Of a DNA stretch of 8,405 nucleotides, positions 1 to 7,180 are shown in pieces (within the stretch, counting starts at the first letter, position 1; each line of letters starts with the position of its first letter). A program made the position numbers and the translations under genes. This DNA is from Spirochaetaceae bacterium (GTDB lineage Bacteria; Spirochaetota; Spirochaetia; CADAEX01): assembly GCA_009778835.1 (NCBI GenBank), contig WRFK01000059.1, positions 1 to 8,405 on the forward strand. Direction: 5' to 3'. Under the pieces are notes generated by a model, which saw only the letters and a program-made list of their open reading frames with translations, did not search any database and had not been told where the DNA came from.

Positions 1-1773
1 AAGTGTATTGGCAAGATAACCGGAAAAAATTTCCAGCATTTCAGTGACCCACTCCATTCCAAAACCAATAAGCGTTCCAATCATGAATTTCTTTGTATGA
101 CCTTTTTTATTATGCAGATAAAATTCAATCGGAGGTTTGAGCATAAGAAGTATGGCAGGAATTCCAATAAGTATAAAAATCAAATTGCCGTCCGGAAGCT
201 CTTTATAGTTTCTTTTTACAAAATAGAAAGCTATATAAACTCCTGCTGCATAGATCCATGAGCCTAAAATGCCCCCCTTATCCAGGAAAAGCTTAAACCA
301 GTTTCTTTTTGATATACAGTTGACCCAGTTAAGAACAAAGCCCAAACCCAATACTGTTATACCAAAATATATTGCAATCATAAGCACATCATTAATGCTT
401 TTTACAACTCCGCTGCCGGGATGCCCCACAACAATACCGTGGTAGTCAAACCACAATGGTTTATACCATCCGTATCCAAAGTACGAACCAAAAAGAACGC
501 CTGTTACCATTGCAGCGCAACTGCACCATATCATAAGCTGGCATATTTTATTTATGCTCTCCTTGCCCGGATCTTTGCGGGTAATAATAACACCAAGTAT
601 CCCTAAAACAAAAATAACAAATCCATGCCCCACATCTCCGAACATAAGTCCGAACATTATAAGATACGCTACTGCAACAAGAGGAGTAGGATCAACAGTT
701 CCGTATTCGGGTATAGAATAGTTTTTGACCAGCATTTCAAATGGAGACAAAAACTTGGGATTTCTCAATTTTACGGGAACATCTGGCACTAAATTCTTTT
801 CCTTTCTTATATCTTTTGGATCGCTCCACTCAAGATAGCATCTGCTTTTGGTAGCAGAAATTATGTCTGCCTCAAGAGCTTTCTTTTTGGAAGCAGGAAG
901 CCAGCCGGAAAAAATCATTGTTTTGGAAGTTTTACTATAGAAGGATTGTATTCTGTAAAAAAGTTCATTCATTCTAAGATTTGCCCATAATTCGCCAAGC
1001 ATCTCTTTCTTTGCCATCACGATCTGTTTTGCGGAATCATTTATCTCTTCCTGTTTTTCTTTTAACTCAATTATTTTTGTATCGATTTCAGAAACAGCTT
1101 TTATACCAAGGATGGAAAAGTCTCCGGAAAAATCCATATCTTTCCATTCAAATTTCTTGAGAATTTTTCCAACACGCTCGGAATCTCTTTTCATTGTAAT
1201 AAGAAGAGTTGTTTCAGATCCATCCTCTTCCCCAAGCTTGACCTGAATAGAGGGGAGAGGCGCCAGATCAGCAACAAATTCTATTTCTTTTTCAACAGGA
1301 ATAACCCCCACCTTTATGGATAAAAACATATATCTTCCTGTTAAATCTATATTTTCAAGACCTGAAAAAAGATCGAGCTGCCGTCTTATCTCTTCGAGCT
1401 TGTGAATTTCCTGCTGAAATTGTTTTTGCTTGTTTCTTATTTTCTGGATATCAACAGCTAATTCATCAAGAATACTGTTTGACTCTTCTATATTTACAGA
1501 AGTAAGTTTTGAAACATCAAGCTCTTTTATATCTGTGGAAGTATGATGAATAATATTAAAAAAAGTTTCTATTCTTTTTCTTGTTTCCGATATTTTGATT
1601 TGCGACACTTTAGGCGAAGCATTAGTAACATGACTTCCTATATCATCAGAGACATCTGTAACTTTTATAAAATGCAGAACACCTTCTTTCAAAAGTTCTT
1701 TGGTTACACTATCAACATCTTCATCAAGAACTACTGCTGTAAGGTGGCACATTTTTGTTGTAAACATAATCAT
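1..1773 (-). CDS. atpI: A/V-type ATPase subunit I (a-type membrane stator), 3' end beyond window
   Basis: This is the membrane stator subunit of an A/V-type ATPase. It forms the ion half-channels against the K ring and anchors the peripheral stalks. 591 residues are visible without a stop, and the gene leaves the window. The N-terminal part is cytoplasmic with two helical, charged, coiled-coil-like stretches (about residues 92-132 and 225-260). The membrane domain begins near residue 365 with DPTP (361-364) and the family-typical FGLMFGDVGHG (374-384). Further hydrophobic helices follow, with GSYFG at 429-433. The last visible residues (MEWVTEMLEIF...LANTL, 573-591) precede the place where the family has its S-x-R-L arginine, so that residue lies just outside. 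The ATG overlaps the atpC stop as ATGA (1773-1770), implying translational coupling. Upstream Shine-Dalgarno pairing is weak. Confidence 0.93.
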   Translation of the reverse strand, partial: MIMFTTKMCHLTAVVLDEDVDSVTKELLKEGVLHFIKVTDVSDDIGSHVTNASPKVSQIKISETRKRIETFFNIIHHTSTDIKELDVSKLTSVNIEESNSILDELAVDIQKIRNKQKQFQQEIHKLEEIRRQLDLFSGLENIDLTGRYMFLSIKVGVIPVEKEIEFVADLAPLPSIQVKLGEEDGSETTLLITMKRDSERVGKILKKFEWKDMDFSGDFSILGIKAVSEIDTKIIELKEKQEEINDSAKQIVMAKKEMLGELWANLRMNELFYRIQSFYSKTSKTMIFSGWLPASKKKALEADIISATKSRCYLEWSDPKDIRKEKNLVPDVPVKLRNPKFLSPFEMLVKNYSIPEYGTVDPTPLVAVAYLIMFGLMFGDVGHGFVIFVLGILGVIITRKDPGKESINKICQLMIWCSCAAMVTGVLFGSYFGYGWYKPLWFDYHGIVVGHPGSGVVKSINDVLMIAIYFGITVLGLGFVLNWVNCISKRNWFKLFLDKGGILGSWIYAAGVYIAFYFVKRNYKELPDGNLIFILIGIPAILLMLKPPIEFYLHNKKGHTKKFMIGTLIGFGMEWVTEMLEIFSGYLANTL

Positions 1774-2843
1774 ATTACACTCTTCATTCTTTCTTCTTCA
1801 ATGTTATAATATTTTGCATTTAAAATTGTCATAATCTTTTGCAGTTCATTTTTTTTCAAAGCAAAATAGGCCATTACAATTCCAATAGAGAAAGGGTATC
1901 CCCCTTTCATTTTTCTTACTTCATAGAGAATTATCTGATCAAGAAGCCTGTTTAGAAACACAAGCTTGGACTCGCTGCCAAAGCCTTGCGCAGCAAACAT
2001 ATAGGAAAGAGATACATATTTTTTATTTATAAAATCCTTTAGGATTTCGGTTGGATCTTCAGAAGAAAAAACCTGCTCAAGAGTTTTTTTATCGAAAAAG
2101 TTGCCGCGGGGAATTATATTCGCAAGAGCTTCTTCCATAGTCATTTTATAGAAATCTCGAAATCTTGTAAGCCACGAAATATTTTCCATATCAACTTCAA
2201 CGCCGATCATCCGTTTGACAATTGCAAAATCCATACTGTCGAGTTTTTTTGCTTTTTCATAAAGCTGCCCGTAAAAATATCTGTCAAGCGCTACTTCGAT
2301 ATTAAAAAGCACTCTTGTAGAGTCAAGATGGGAAGAATTATCCTTTACAATTGTTGCATACGGAGTCCTTGCAAGGATTTCAACAATAGCGTCTATTGAG
2401 TCAACATTTATGATTTGGTCAATATTAAGATCATAATGTATTTTTTCCCTGTAAAGATATCCGGTATATGGTTCAATGCTTCTTTTTCTTATAACTCTGT
2501 CAAACCATAATCTTAAAGCTGCTTTTAAATTTTCAATTTCATATTTGCGTGTAAGCCCTATTACAAATTCGCGGGCGCTTCCTGAAACAAATTTTTCAAT
2601 GTCTTTGTAGGTTTCTACTTCTTTTTTATAGAGTTCAAGCTCTGCAAGTTTTAGATCGCCTGTTGCAGTGTAGACCTCTTCGAGCACTTGAAAAGAAGTA
2701 CTATGGAGGATTTTCATTGCTTCATGAAGAGAGCGAGCTTTTATCATCTGATCAAAACACTCTTCTCCAAGTATCTTGCTTATTCTCGCCCTGAGTTTGG
2801 CATTAATAAAAGCATACTTTTTTAATCTTTCCTGACCCAGCAT
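1770..2843 (-). CDS. atpC: A/V-type ATPase subunit C (AC39/d family)
   Basis: This is the central-stalk adaptor of the A/V-type ATPase. It sits on the K ring as a socket for the D-F rotor shaft. The N-terminus has the family-typical YAFINAKLRAR (residues 10-20), followed by an all-helical protein as expected for the AC39 fold. From the chosen ATG at 2843 the protein is 357 residues, in the usual range. An in-frame ATG at 2897 would add 18 unlike-family residues overlapping the upstream gene. It was rejected because a purine-rich Shine-Dalgarno stretch (GAGAGAAGAG) lies directly before 2843. The gene starts 13 nt after the atpH stop and overlaps atpI by 4 nt, so all three are one transcription unit. 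The symbol follows the bacterial V-type naming (NtpC in Enterococcus); it is not F-type AtpC. Confidence 0.92.
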   Translation of the reverse strand: MLGQERLKKYAFINAKLRARISKILGEECFDQMIKARSLHEAMKILHSTSFQVLEEVYTATGDLKLAELELYKKEVETYKDIEKFVSGSAREFVIGLTRKYEIENLKAALRLWFDRVIRKRSIEPYTGYLYREKIHYDLNIDQIINVDSIDAIVEILARTPYATIVKDNSSHLDSTRVLFNIEVALDRYFYGQLYEKAKKLDSMDFAIVKRMIGVEVDMENISWLTRFRDFYKMTMEEALANIIPRGNFFDKKTLEQVFSSEDPTEILKDFINKKYVSLSYMFAAQGFGSESKLVFLNRLLDQIILYEVRKMKGGYPFSIGIVMAYFALKKNELQKIMTILNAKYYNIEEERMKSVI

Positions 2844-2856
2844 ACTCTTCTCTCTG

Positions 2857-3186
2857 CTATTCTTTTTCGTATTCCGGCTTAACCAGCACATCGACAATAG
2901 AGTCAGCTACACTATCTGCCCGCTCATAACTTTTTTCAAGGAAAGCTGAATTTTCATCTTCAACATCTTTAACAGCCTTAGCCAGATCGTCTTCTGCATT
3001 CTGTCTTGCAGTTGCTACAGAATCATGAATCTTTTTTAGAGCTTCCTCTTTAGCCAAAACTATTGCCTGATTATATTCTGATTCTGCTGTTGCAATAATT
3101 TCCGCTGCTTTTTCCCTGGCCTGTTGAACAATTTTTTCAGATTCTTTTTCTGCTTTAATAATTTCATCAAGAACTATTTTCTGCAT
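2857..3186 (-). CDS. atpH: A/V-type ATPase small peripheral-stalk subunit (H/G/NtpF type)
   Basis: This small 109-residue protein is almost entirely charged helix rich in Ala, Glu and Lys. The periodic pattern (AEKESEKIVQQAREKAAEII, residues 12-31) is typical of the right-handed coiled coil that the H/G subunit makes with subunit E in the peripheral stalk. No membrane segment is present, and length and composition fit the family. The role rests on composition plus position, since it is the first gene before two clear ATPase subunits. The symbol is the archaeal-style name for the same protein (AhaH, NtpF). Before the ATG at 3186 there is only a weak Shine-Dalgarno (AAGAG, about 8 nt upstream). 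The 49-bp repeat array lies immediately upstream and would be in its mRNA leader. Confidence 0.8.
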   Translation of the reverse strand: MQKIVLDEIIKAEKESEKIVQQAREKAAEIIATAESEYNQAIVLAKEEALKKIHDSVATARQNAEDDLAKAVKDVEDENSAFLEKSYERADSVADSIVDVLVKPEYEKE

Positions 3187-3212
3187 TTTTTTACTCTTAA
3201 AAGTCTTTATTT

Positions 3213-3330
3213 CCCCGAAGGCGGGGCTTTGTCTCCCCCAAAAAACGGGGTTTTAGTCTCCCTCCGAAGGCGGGATTTTGTCTCCCCCAAAAAACGGGGT
3301 TTTAGTCTCCCTCCGAAGGCGGGATTTTGT
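3213..3330. repeat. 49-bp tandem repeat array, about 2.4 copies
   Basis: Copies lie at 3215-3263, 3264-3312 and 3313-3330 (partial). The period is exactly 49 bp. The two full copies differ at 2 of 49 positions, and the partial copy matches the second exactly. Each unit holds two short G/C stems: a CCG-AAGG-CGG type stem (CCCCG/CGGGG in the first copy) and CCCC/GGGG around an A-run loop, with TTTT after the GGGG on the plus strand. Read as minus-strand RNA, the units give CCUUCGG and CCCC-GUUUUUU-GGGG hairpins in the probable leader of the ATPase operon. 49 is not a multiple of 3, which argues against a protein repeat. Confidence 0.9.
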
Positions 3331-3333
3331 AAC

Positions 3334-3362
3334 AATATGTAACTAAGAGCAATATTAGTCAA
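3334..3362 (-). promoter_or_regulatory. Candidate sigma70-type promoter of the ATPase operon
   Basis: On the minus strand TTGACT (3362-3357) is followed after 17 nt by CATATT (3339-3334). The -35 box is a good match and the -10 box is moderate (4 of 6). Transcription would start near 3327 and give a leader of about 140 nt containing the 49-bp repeats before atpH. This is inferred from consensus matching only. Confidence 0.4.
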
Positions 3363-3405
3363 TAGATAATCCTTTTGAAAACTAATCCTTTTTTAAAATA
3401 ATTTA

Positions 3406-3446
3406 CCAAAAAAACAGGGTTTGCCCCTTGCACAAGCCAGGGATTT
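3406..3446. repeat. Possible decayed extra copy of the 49-bp repeat
   Basis: The order of blocks (CC, an A-run, C-AGGG-TTT, a C-run, AAGCCAGGG, ATTT) follows the repeat unit's order (CC, A-run, C-GGGG-TTTT, C-run, GAAGGCGGG, ATTTT) with substitutions and small indels. It contains a CTTG-CA-CAAG inverted repeat at 3427-3436. The alignment was made by eye and the resemblance could be low-complexity chance. The inverted repeat could instead be an operator upstream of the pyrK promoter. Confidence 0.3.
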
Positions 3447-3463
3447 AAGAGCTATTTTCTATA

Positions 3464-3492
3464 TTGAAAATGAAATATGTTTGTTTTATAGT
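3464..3492 (+). promoter_or_regulatory. pyrK promoter, predicted near-leaderless transcript
   Basis: TTGAAA (3464-3469) and TATAGT (3487-3492) are separated by 17 nt, and each matches the sigma70 consensus at 5 of 6 positions. The expected start of transcription is about 3498-3501, directly at the pyrK ATG (3502). No Shine-Dalgarno sequence lies in front of pyrK, which fits a leaderless message. Confidence 0.55.
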
Positions 3493-3501
3493 CTATTTTA
3501 G

Positions 3502-4305
3502 ATGAAAAAAATTGAAACAGGTAAATTAGCAGTAATAAAAAATATTGCAAATAGTCTCACTTATCTTAAAATCAAAATTGAGGGAAATGGAGAAAATTAC
3601 GCTCCAGGCAATTTTATAACAATCCTTCCCCCTGCTTCTTCTGCCAGATTTTTACGAAGGCCTTTTTCTGTGGCAGGAATTTCAGATGGCTCTATAGAGC
3701 TTATTATAAAAAGCATAGGGCCTGTTACAGAAAGCCTAGCTTCCCTTACACAAGGGACAGAAATTGAAATAATGGGTCCTCTTGGCAATAGTTACCAAAT
3801 TCCCGAAAACATAAAAAAACTCTGGATGATTGGGGGAGGAACAGGAATAGCGTCTATACTTTTTTTAAACTCTCTGCGCTCAGGCAATAGCGTATGTATA
3901 GACAAAGTATTGTGGGCAGGGAAAACAAAAGGGGCTCTCCCTTCTATGGAATTGTTTGCACCCCAATTGGAGATATTTAAAAAAAATATAGCGTTTGCAA
4001 CAGATGATGGTTCTGCTGGAGAAAAAGGGAGAGCTCCGGAAGTCCTTTTGCAATGGCTTGAAAAAGAACATAATCCTGATGCCATTGTCTCATGCGGGCC
4101 TCGTGAAATGATGAAGGAAATAAAAAAAATAGCAGACAAGAGAGCTATTCCAACATGGTTTTCCATGGAAGAATTTATGGCATGCGGTTCAGGAGCGTGC
4201 GCAGGATGCGCTGTTCCCAGCCCTTATGGAAGCATGTGTTCATCAAGCTATCTTAAAGTTTGCAGCGAAGGGCCTGTTTTTAAAAGCAGCGAGGTAATTC
4301 TTTGA
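3502..4305 (+). CDS. pyrK: Dihydroorotate dehydrogenase B, electron-transfer subunit
   Basis: PyrK carries FAD and a [2Fe-2S] cluster and passes electrons from dihydroorotate oxidation in PyrD to NAD+ (cytosolic pyrimidine synthesis). In order, the 267-residue protein shows a beta-barrel FAD domain with RRPFSVAG (52-59), MGPLGN before the second domain (91-96), the nucleotide-binding loop GGGTGIA (111-117), and a C-terminal cluster-binding segment. That segment has Cys228, Cys233 and Cys236 (C-x4-C-x2-C) plus Cys254 in VCSEGPVF, matching the family spacing. Cys246 is an additional cysteine in between. Length is normal. The start at 3502 fits the family N-terminus, although no Shine-Dalgarno is visible and the -10 box ends only 9 nt upstream. 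The gene overlaps pyrD by 4 nt, so equimolar production of the two subunits is likely. Confidence 0.95.
   Translation: MKKIETGKLAVIKNIANSLTYLKIKIEGNGENYAPGNFITILPPASSARFLRRPFSVAGISDGSIELIIKSIGPVTESLASLTQGTEIEIMGPLGNSYQIPENIKKLWMIGGGTGIASILFLNSLRSGNSVCIDKVLWAGKTKGALPSMELFAPQLEIFKKNIAFATDDGSAGEKGRAPEVLLQWLEKEHNPDAIVSCGPREMMKEIKKIADKRAIPTWFSMEEFMACGSGACAGCAVPSPYGSMCSSSYLKVCSEGPVFKSSEVIL
4291..4294 (+). promoter_or_regulatory. Shine-Dalgarno site fixing the TTG start of pyrD
   Basis: GAGG lies 7 nt before TTG at 4302-4304. The TTG shares bases with the pyrK stop (TTGA). The next in-frame ATG (4371) would remove the beta-strand that opens the class 1B fold, so the TTG start is preferred. Confidence 0.7.
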
Positions 4306-5255
4306 AAAATTTTAAACCGGAGTCTAAGACAGAGTTTAAAGCGCAGCTTTACACAAGAATTGGCAAGCTTATGCTTGATAACCCTTTTATAGCTGCAAGC
4401 GGCACTTGCGGTTATGGCACAGAGTATGCGGATATTCTCCCTCCTGAAAAATGGGGAGCTTTGGTTTTAAAAACAGTAACAGTAAAACAAAGGGATGGAA
4501 ATAAACCTCCAAGATGCTGCGAAACAGATTCCGGAATGCTAAATTCAATAGGGCTTGCAAACTGCGGCATAGAGCAATTTACCAAAGAAAAGCTTCCTGA
4601 ATTTATAAAAAAATTTCCCAATGCAAAACCTGTTGTTAGCATAGCCGGGGAAACCACAGAAGAGTTTGTTCTGTTAACAGGAAAACTCGCAGAGAGCAAA
4701 GGGATAAACGCAATAGAACTTAATTTTTCATGCCCCAATGTTTCAAAAGGGGGAATACATTTTGGAGCAGACACTTCCTCTGCTCAGGAAGCTGTTAAGG
4801 AGTGCAGGAAAACCACGCAACTTCCCATTTGGGTAAAAATAAGCCCAACTGCGCCAGACCCGGTTAAGATAGCATCGATCTGTATGGAATCCGGAGCAGA
4901 TGCAATTGTTGCATCCAATACTGTTCCGGGAATGGTTATAGATATATGGAAAGAAAAACCCATTCTTGGCAACATTACAGGCGGGCTTTCGGGCCCTGCG
5001 ATTTTTCCAATATCGCTTAGGGTTGCTTATCTTATTGCAAAATCAATTCCGGGAATTCCACTTATAGGTTGCGGCGGAGTCAGCAATGCCGATAAAGCAA
5101 TACAATTTATTCTTGCGGGATGCAGCGCTGTTGAAATTGGTACAGCGGTTTTTCGGTCTCCCAATATCCTTTATAAATTTATGGAAGAAATAAAATCATA
5201 TATGGAGAAAATGGGGTATAGCAAGATCGATGATTTTAAAGGAAAAGCTCTGTAG
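4302..5255 (+). CDS. pyrD: Dihydroorotate dehydrogenase class 1B, catalytic subunit
   Basis: PyrD oxidises dihydroorotate to orotate with FMN, the fourth step of UMP synthesis, and works as a heterotetramer with PyrK. The 317-residue TIM-barrel protein shows FIAASGTCG (29-37), the FMN/substrate lysine in LKTVT (Lys57), MLNSIGLAN (79-87), and NFSCPN (141-146) with Cys144 as the class 1 catalytic base. It also has WVKISP and a C-terminal phosphate-binding GCGGVSN and GTAVF. Cysteine in place of serine as the base, together with adjacent pyrK, indicates the NAD-dependent 1B enzyme and not the quinone-linked class 2. The start is TTG, overlapping the pyrK stop. The N-terminus carries about 15 residues before the usual first strand. 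Its stop lies 10 bp from the stop of the converging gene, with no obvious terminator hairpin between them. Confidence 0.95.
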   Translation: MKNFKPESKTEFKAQLYTRIGKLMLDNPFIAASGTCGYGTEYADILPPEKWGALVLKTVTVKQRDGNKPPRCCETDSGMLNSIGLANCGIEQFTKEKLPEFIKKFPNAKPVVSIAGETTEEFVLLTGKLAESKGINAIELNFSCPNVSKGGIHFGADTSSAQEAVKECRKTTQLPIWVKISPTAPDPVKIASICMESGADAIVASNTVPGMVIDIWKEKPILGNITGGLSGPAIFPISLRVAYLIAKSIPGIPLIGCGGVSNADKAIQFILAGCSAVEIGTAVFRSPNILYKFMEEIKSYMEKMGYSKIDDFKGKAL

Positions 5256-5265
5256 ATACCGCCGC

Positions 5266-5856
5266 CTACTCACTTTTTTTGAGAAGCATATTATTTTTGA
5301 ACAAGAACAGCTTGTCAGGTGTTGCTTCAAACAAATAATAGGTATCATCCAGTTTAATATATTTTCCTGTAAGTTCATAAGGAACAGCAGTTGTCTCCCT
5401 CAGCTTCCCATCCACATATACTGTTGTAGTTAGCGTACTTTTATTGTCAAATATTAATTCTACTGTTTCATTTTCTTTTTCCACAGACCATTTTCCAATA
5501 AGCATATCTTTTGTAAAAAGCGGCGCTTCCTTTTTTCTCTTTAGTAAAATTGTATCGGATCCGCCTATAAGCAATAACTTATCATCGATCAGCAGGTAAT
5601 TATAAATATCATCTTCAATAATTATTAAATCCCCAATCACTCCAAAAGAGGCTTTTTCTTCTTCAAATATATCATCGTCATCATCATCGAAGCTATTTGG
5701 ATAAATTCTGGCTGTCAAGGTATCTTTTTCAAAAATCATTTCCAGGAGTTCATTATACATTACAGTTTCCCATTCTCCCAAAATATTTTTTTCTTCCGAA
5801 GATACTCCAAAAATTAAAATCAAAAAAATAATAATTATCAATAATTGTTTTTTCAT
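5266..5856 (-). CDS. Secreted protein of unknown function with two duplicated beta-rich domains
   Basis: I do not recognise a named family. The 196-residue protein begins with a signal peptide (KK at 2-3, hydrophobic 5-18, likely cleavage near GVSS-EE). There is no lipobox cysteine, so export to the periplasm or outside is likely. The rest is two similar halves, about residues 25-106 and 119-193. Shared landmarks are LGEW/IGKW (26-29, 120-123), NE (35, 129), E-x-IF (39-42, 133-136), TLT (46, 141), DD-x-Y (82, 170), and DKLLL/DKLFL (92-96, 181-185). The strand-rich pattern resembles small lipocalin-like 'GxW' barrels, but that is inference. The first half alone has six aspartates in a row (57-62) followed by EEE, a possible cation-binding loop. 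The start is set by AAGGTG before the ATG. It lies 64 bp after fabF on the same strand and could be co-transcribed, or use a TATACT box (5893-5898). Confidence 0.75.
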   Translation of the reverse strand: MKKQLLIIIIFLILIFGVSSEEKNILGEWETVMYNELLEMIFEKDTLTARIYPNSFDDDDDDIFEEEKASFGVIGDLIIIEDDIYNYLLIDDKLLLIGGSDTILLKRKKEAPLFTKDMLIGKWSVEKENETVELIFDNKSTLTTTVYVDGKLRETTAVPYELTGKYIKLDDTYYLFEATPDKLFLFKNNMLLKKSE

Positions 5857-5861
5857 GTTTT

Positions 5862-5867
5862 CACCTT
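5862..5867 (-). promoter_or_regulatory. Shine-Dalgarno site of the secreted-protein gene
   Basis: On the minus strand AAGGTG ends 5 nt before the ATG at 5856. It is a strong ribosome-binding site, in contrast to pyrK and araC. Confidence 0.7.
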
Positions 5868-5920
5868 TTTAGATATCATAAATCTTTATGTGAGTATAAC
5901 ATATATCAGTATGATAAATT

Positions 5921-7159
5921 CTATATTTTACCAAAAATTACAGATGAATTATGTCCGCCAAAACCAAATGAATTCGAGAGAACAATTTTTACATCTTTTT
6001 CAACAACATCCATATTGATGGATTTAAGTTTTATTTCCGGATCAAGGTTAAATAAATTTATATTTGCAGGAATTTTTCCGTTCTTTATTGCCATTATGGA
6101 AATTATCCCTTCGATTGCAGCAGCAGCTCCCAATAAATGTCCATGTATTGATTTCGTGCTGCCAACACAAACATTATCTTCGCCTTTTGTCAAAAGTTTA
6201 AGAATTGCTTTTGATTCCGCAACATCTCCAACAGGTGTTGATGTTCCATGAGCATTTATATAATCGATCTTTCCAACATCAATTCCACCCATCTCAACAG
6301 CCATTTTCATTGAGGCATAAGCGCCATTGCCTTCCGGATCAGGAGCAACAAGGTCATAAGAATCTGCGCTTAATCCTGTTGATAGAAGTTCGCAAAATAT
6401 ATTCGCGCCTCTTTTTTTTGCGTGTTCATATTCTTCAAGACAGAGTATTCCGCTCCCTTCTCCCATTACAAATCCATCCCTATCTTTGTCAAAAGGCCGG
6501 GATGCTGTTTCGGGCGAGTCGTTTCTTGTAGAGAGGGCATGCATATTCGCGAAACCTCCTATTGCAAGTTCTGTCATTGTAGCTTCTGTAGCTCCTGCAA
6601 ACATAACATCTGCCATTCCTGCTTTTATCATAAGGCTTGATGTTATAAATGCGTGGTTCGCGGAAGCGCATGCTGTTTGAACACTTAAATTGGGCCCTTT
6701 TAATCCATAGATCATGCTTAAATAACCTGATGCAATATTTCCTATTGATAATGGAATATAAAAAGGGCTTATTCTTCTTGGCCCTTTTGTCGCAAGCGCA
6801 ACAGAGTTATCAAACTGGGTAGTAAGTCCGCCGATACCTGTTCCCACCATTACCCCTATTCTGTAAGGGTCATTGATTTTAACCCCAGATGATTCCCATG
6901 CTTCTTTCATGGCAGCAATAGCATAGTGGCAAAACGGATCCATTCTTTTCGTGATTTTAAGCTGATCTTCTGTACAGTATTGTTTATAATCAAAATCTTT
7001 TATTTCTGCGGCAATCTGACAAGGCAGGTTGGAAGTATCAAATCTGGTAACTTTACCAATAACAGATTTCTTTTCCAGAACTCTGTTCCATGTATCAACA
7101 ACATTTTTTCCAAGAGGATTTACAGTTCCCATTCCTGTAATAACAACTCTTTTTTCCAT
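5921..7159 (-). CDS. fabF: Beta-ketoacyl-ACP synthase II
   Basis: FabF extends acyl-ACP by decarboxylative condensation with malonyl-ACP in cytosolic type II fatty-acid synthesis. The 412-residue protein is of normal length and complete. The thiolase-fold landmarks are VVITGMG (5-11), GPRRISPFYIP (126-136), the nucleophile Cys164 in TACASA, His304 in NAHGTSTP, Lys336 and His341 in STKSIHGHLLGAA, and the glycine-rich SFGFGGHN (397-404). The Cys-His-His triad identifies an active condensing enzyme, not a chain-length factor (which lacks the cysteine). The ATG at 7159 is used, not the GTG at 7168, because that GTG is part of the Shine-Dalgarno AAGGAAGGTG. No other fatty-acid genes are adjacent, so this is a stand-alone fabF. 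It may be either the housekeeping enzyme or a second copy. A divergent AraC-type gene could regulate it. Confidence 0.95.
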   Translation of the reverse strand: MEKRVVITGMGTVNPLGKNVVDTWNRVLEKKSVIGKVTRFDTSNLPCQIAAEIKDFDYKQYCTEDQLKITKRMDPFCHYAIAAMKEAWESSGVKINDPYRIGVMVGTGIGGLTTQFDNSVALATKGPRRISPFYIPLSIGNIASGYLSMIYGLKGPNLSVQTACASANHAFITSSLMIKAGMADVMFAGATEATMTELAIGGFANMHALSTRNDSPETASRPFDKDRDGFVMGEGSGILCLEEYEHAKKRGANIFCELLSTGLSADSYDLVAPDPEGNGAYASMKMAVEMGGIDVGKIDYINAHGTSTPVGDVAESKAILKLLTKGEDNVCVGSTKSIHGHLLGAAAAIEGIISIMAIKNGKIPANINLFNLDPEIKLKSINMDVVEKDVKIVLSNSFGFGGHNSSVIFGKI

Positions 7160-7165
7160 ATATAA

Positions 7166-7175
7166 CACCTTCCTT
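7166..7175 (-). promoter_or_regulatory. Shine-Dalgarno site that decides the fabF start
   Basis: AAGGAAGGTG on the minus strand lies 6 nt before ATG 7159. It contains the alternative GTG, which therefore is not the start codon. Confidence 0.75.
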
Positions 7176-7180
7176 ATATC

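Noticed and set aside
1543..1809. Plus-strand open frame of 88 codons antisense to atpI and atpC.
   Set aside because: The atpI reading frame is continuous and recognisable here; the antisense product is rich in Phe, Tyr and Ile with no ribosome-binding site.
2844..2897. Longer atpC start at 2897.
   Set aside because: It would overlap atpH and add residues unlike the family N-terminus; the ATG at 2843 has the Shine-Dalgarno and the expected start.
3213..3330. Tandem repeats considered as a CRISPR array.
   Set aside because: The units adjoin with no unique spacers, and no cas genes are present.
3124..3342. Plus-strand open frame of 72 codons across the 49-bp repeats, with repeated Ser-Pro-Pro-Lys-like peptides.
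   Set aside because: It is the repeat read in successive frames (49 is not a multiple of 3), antisense to atpH at its start, with no Shine-Dalgarno and biased composition.
5256..5265. Search for a bidirectional terminator between the convergent pyrD and secreted-protein genes.
   Set aside because: Only 10 bp separate the stops. The nearby T-run (5274-5280) is not preceded by a convincing hairpin.
5877..5890. Perfect 14-bp inverted repeat CATAAA-TC-TTTATG between fabF and the secreted-protein gene.
   Set aside because: It is A/T-only apart from its ends, has no T-tract, and occurs in a very A/T-rich spacer; chance is likely, so it is not called an operator or terminator.
6015..6531. Two overlapping plus-strand frames antisense to fabF.
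   Set aside because: fabF catalytic motifs are read through this stretch without interruption; these are shadow frames.
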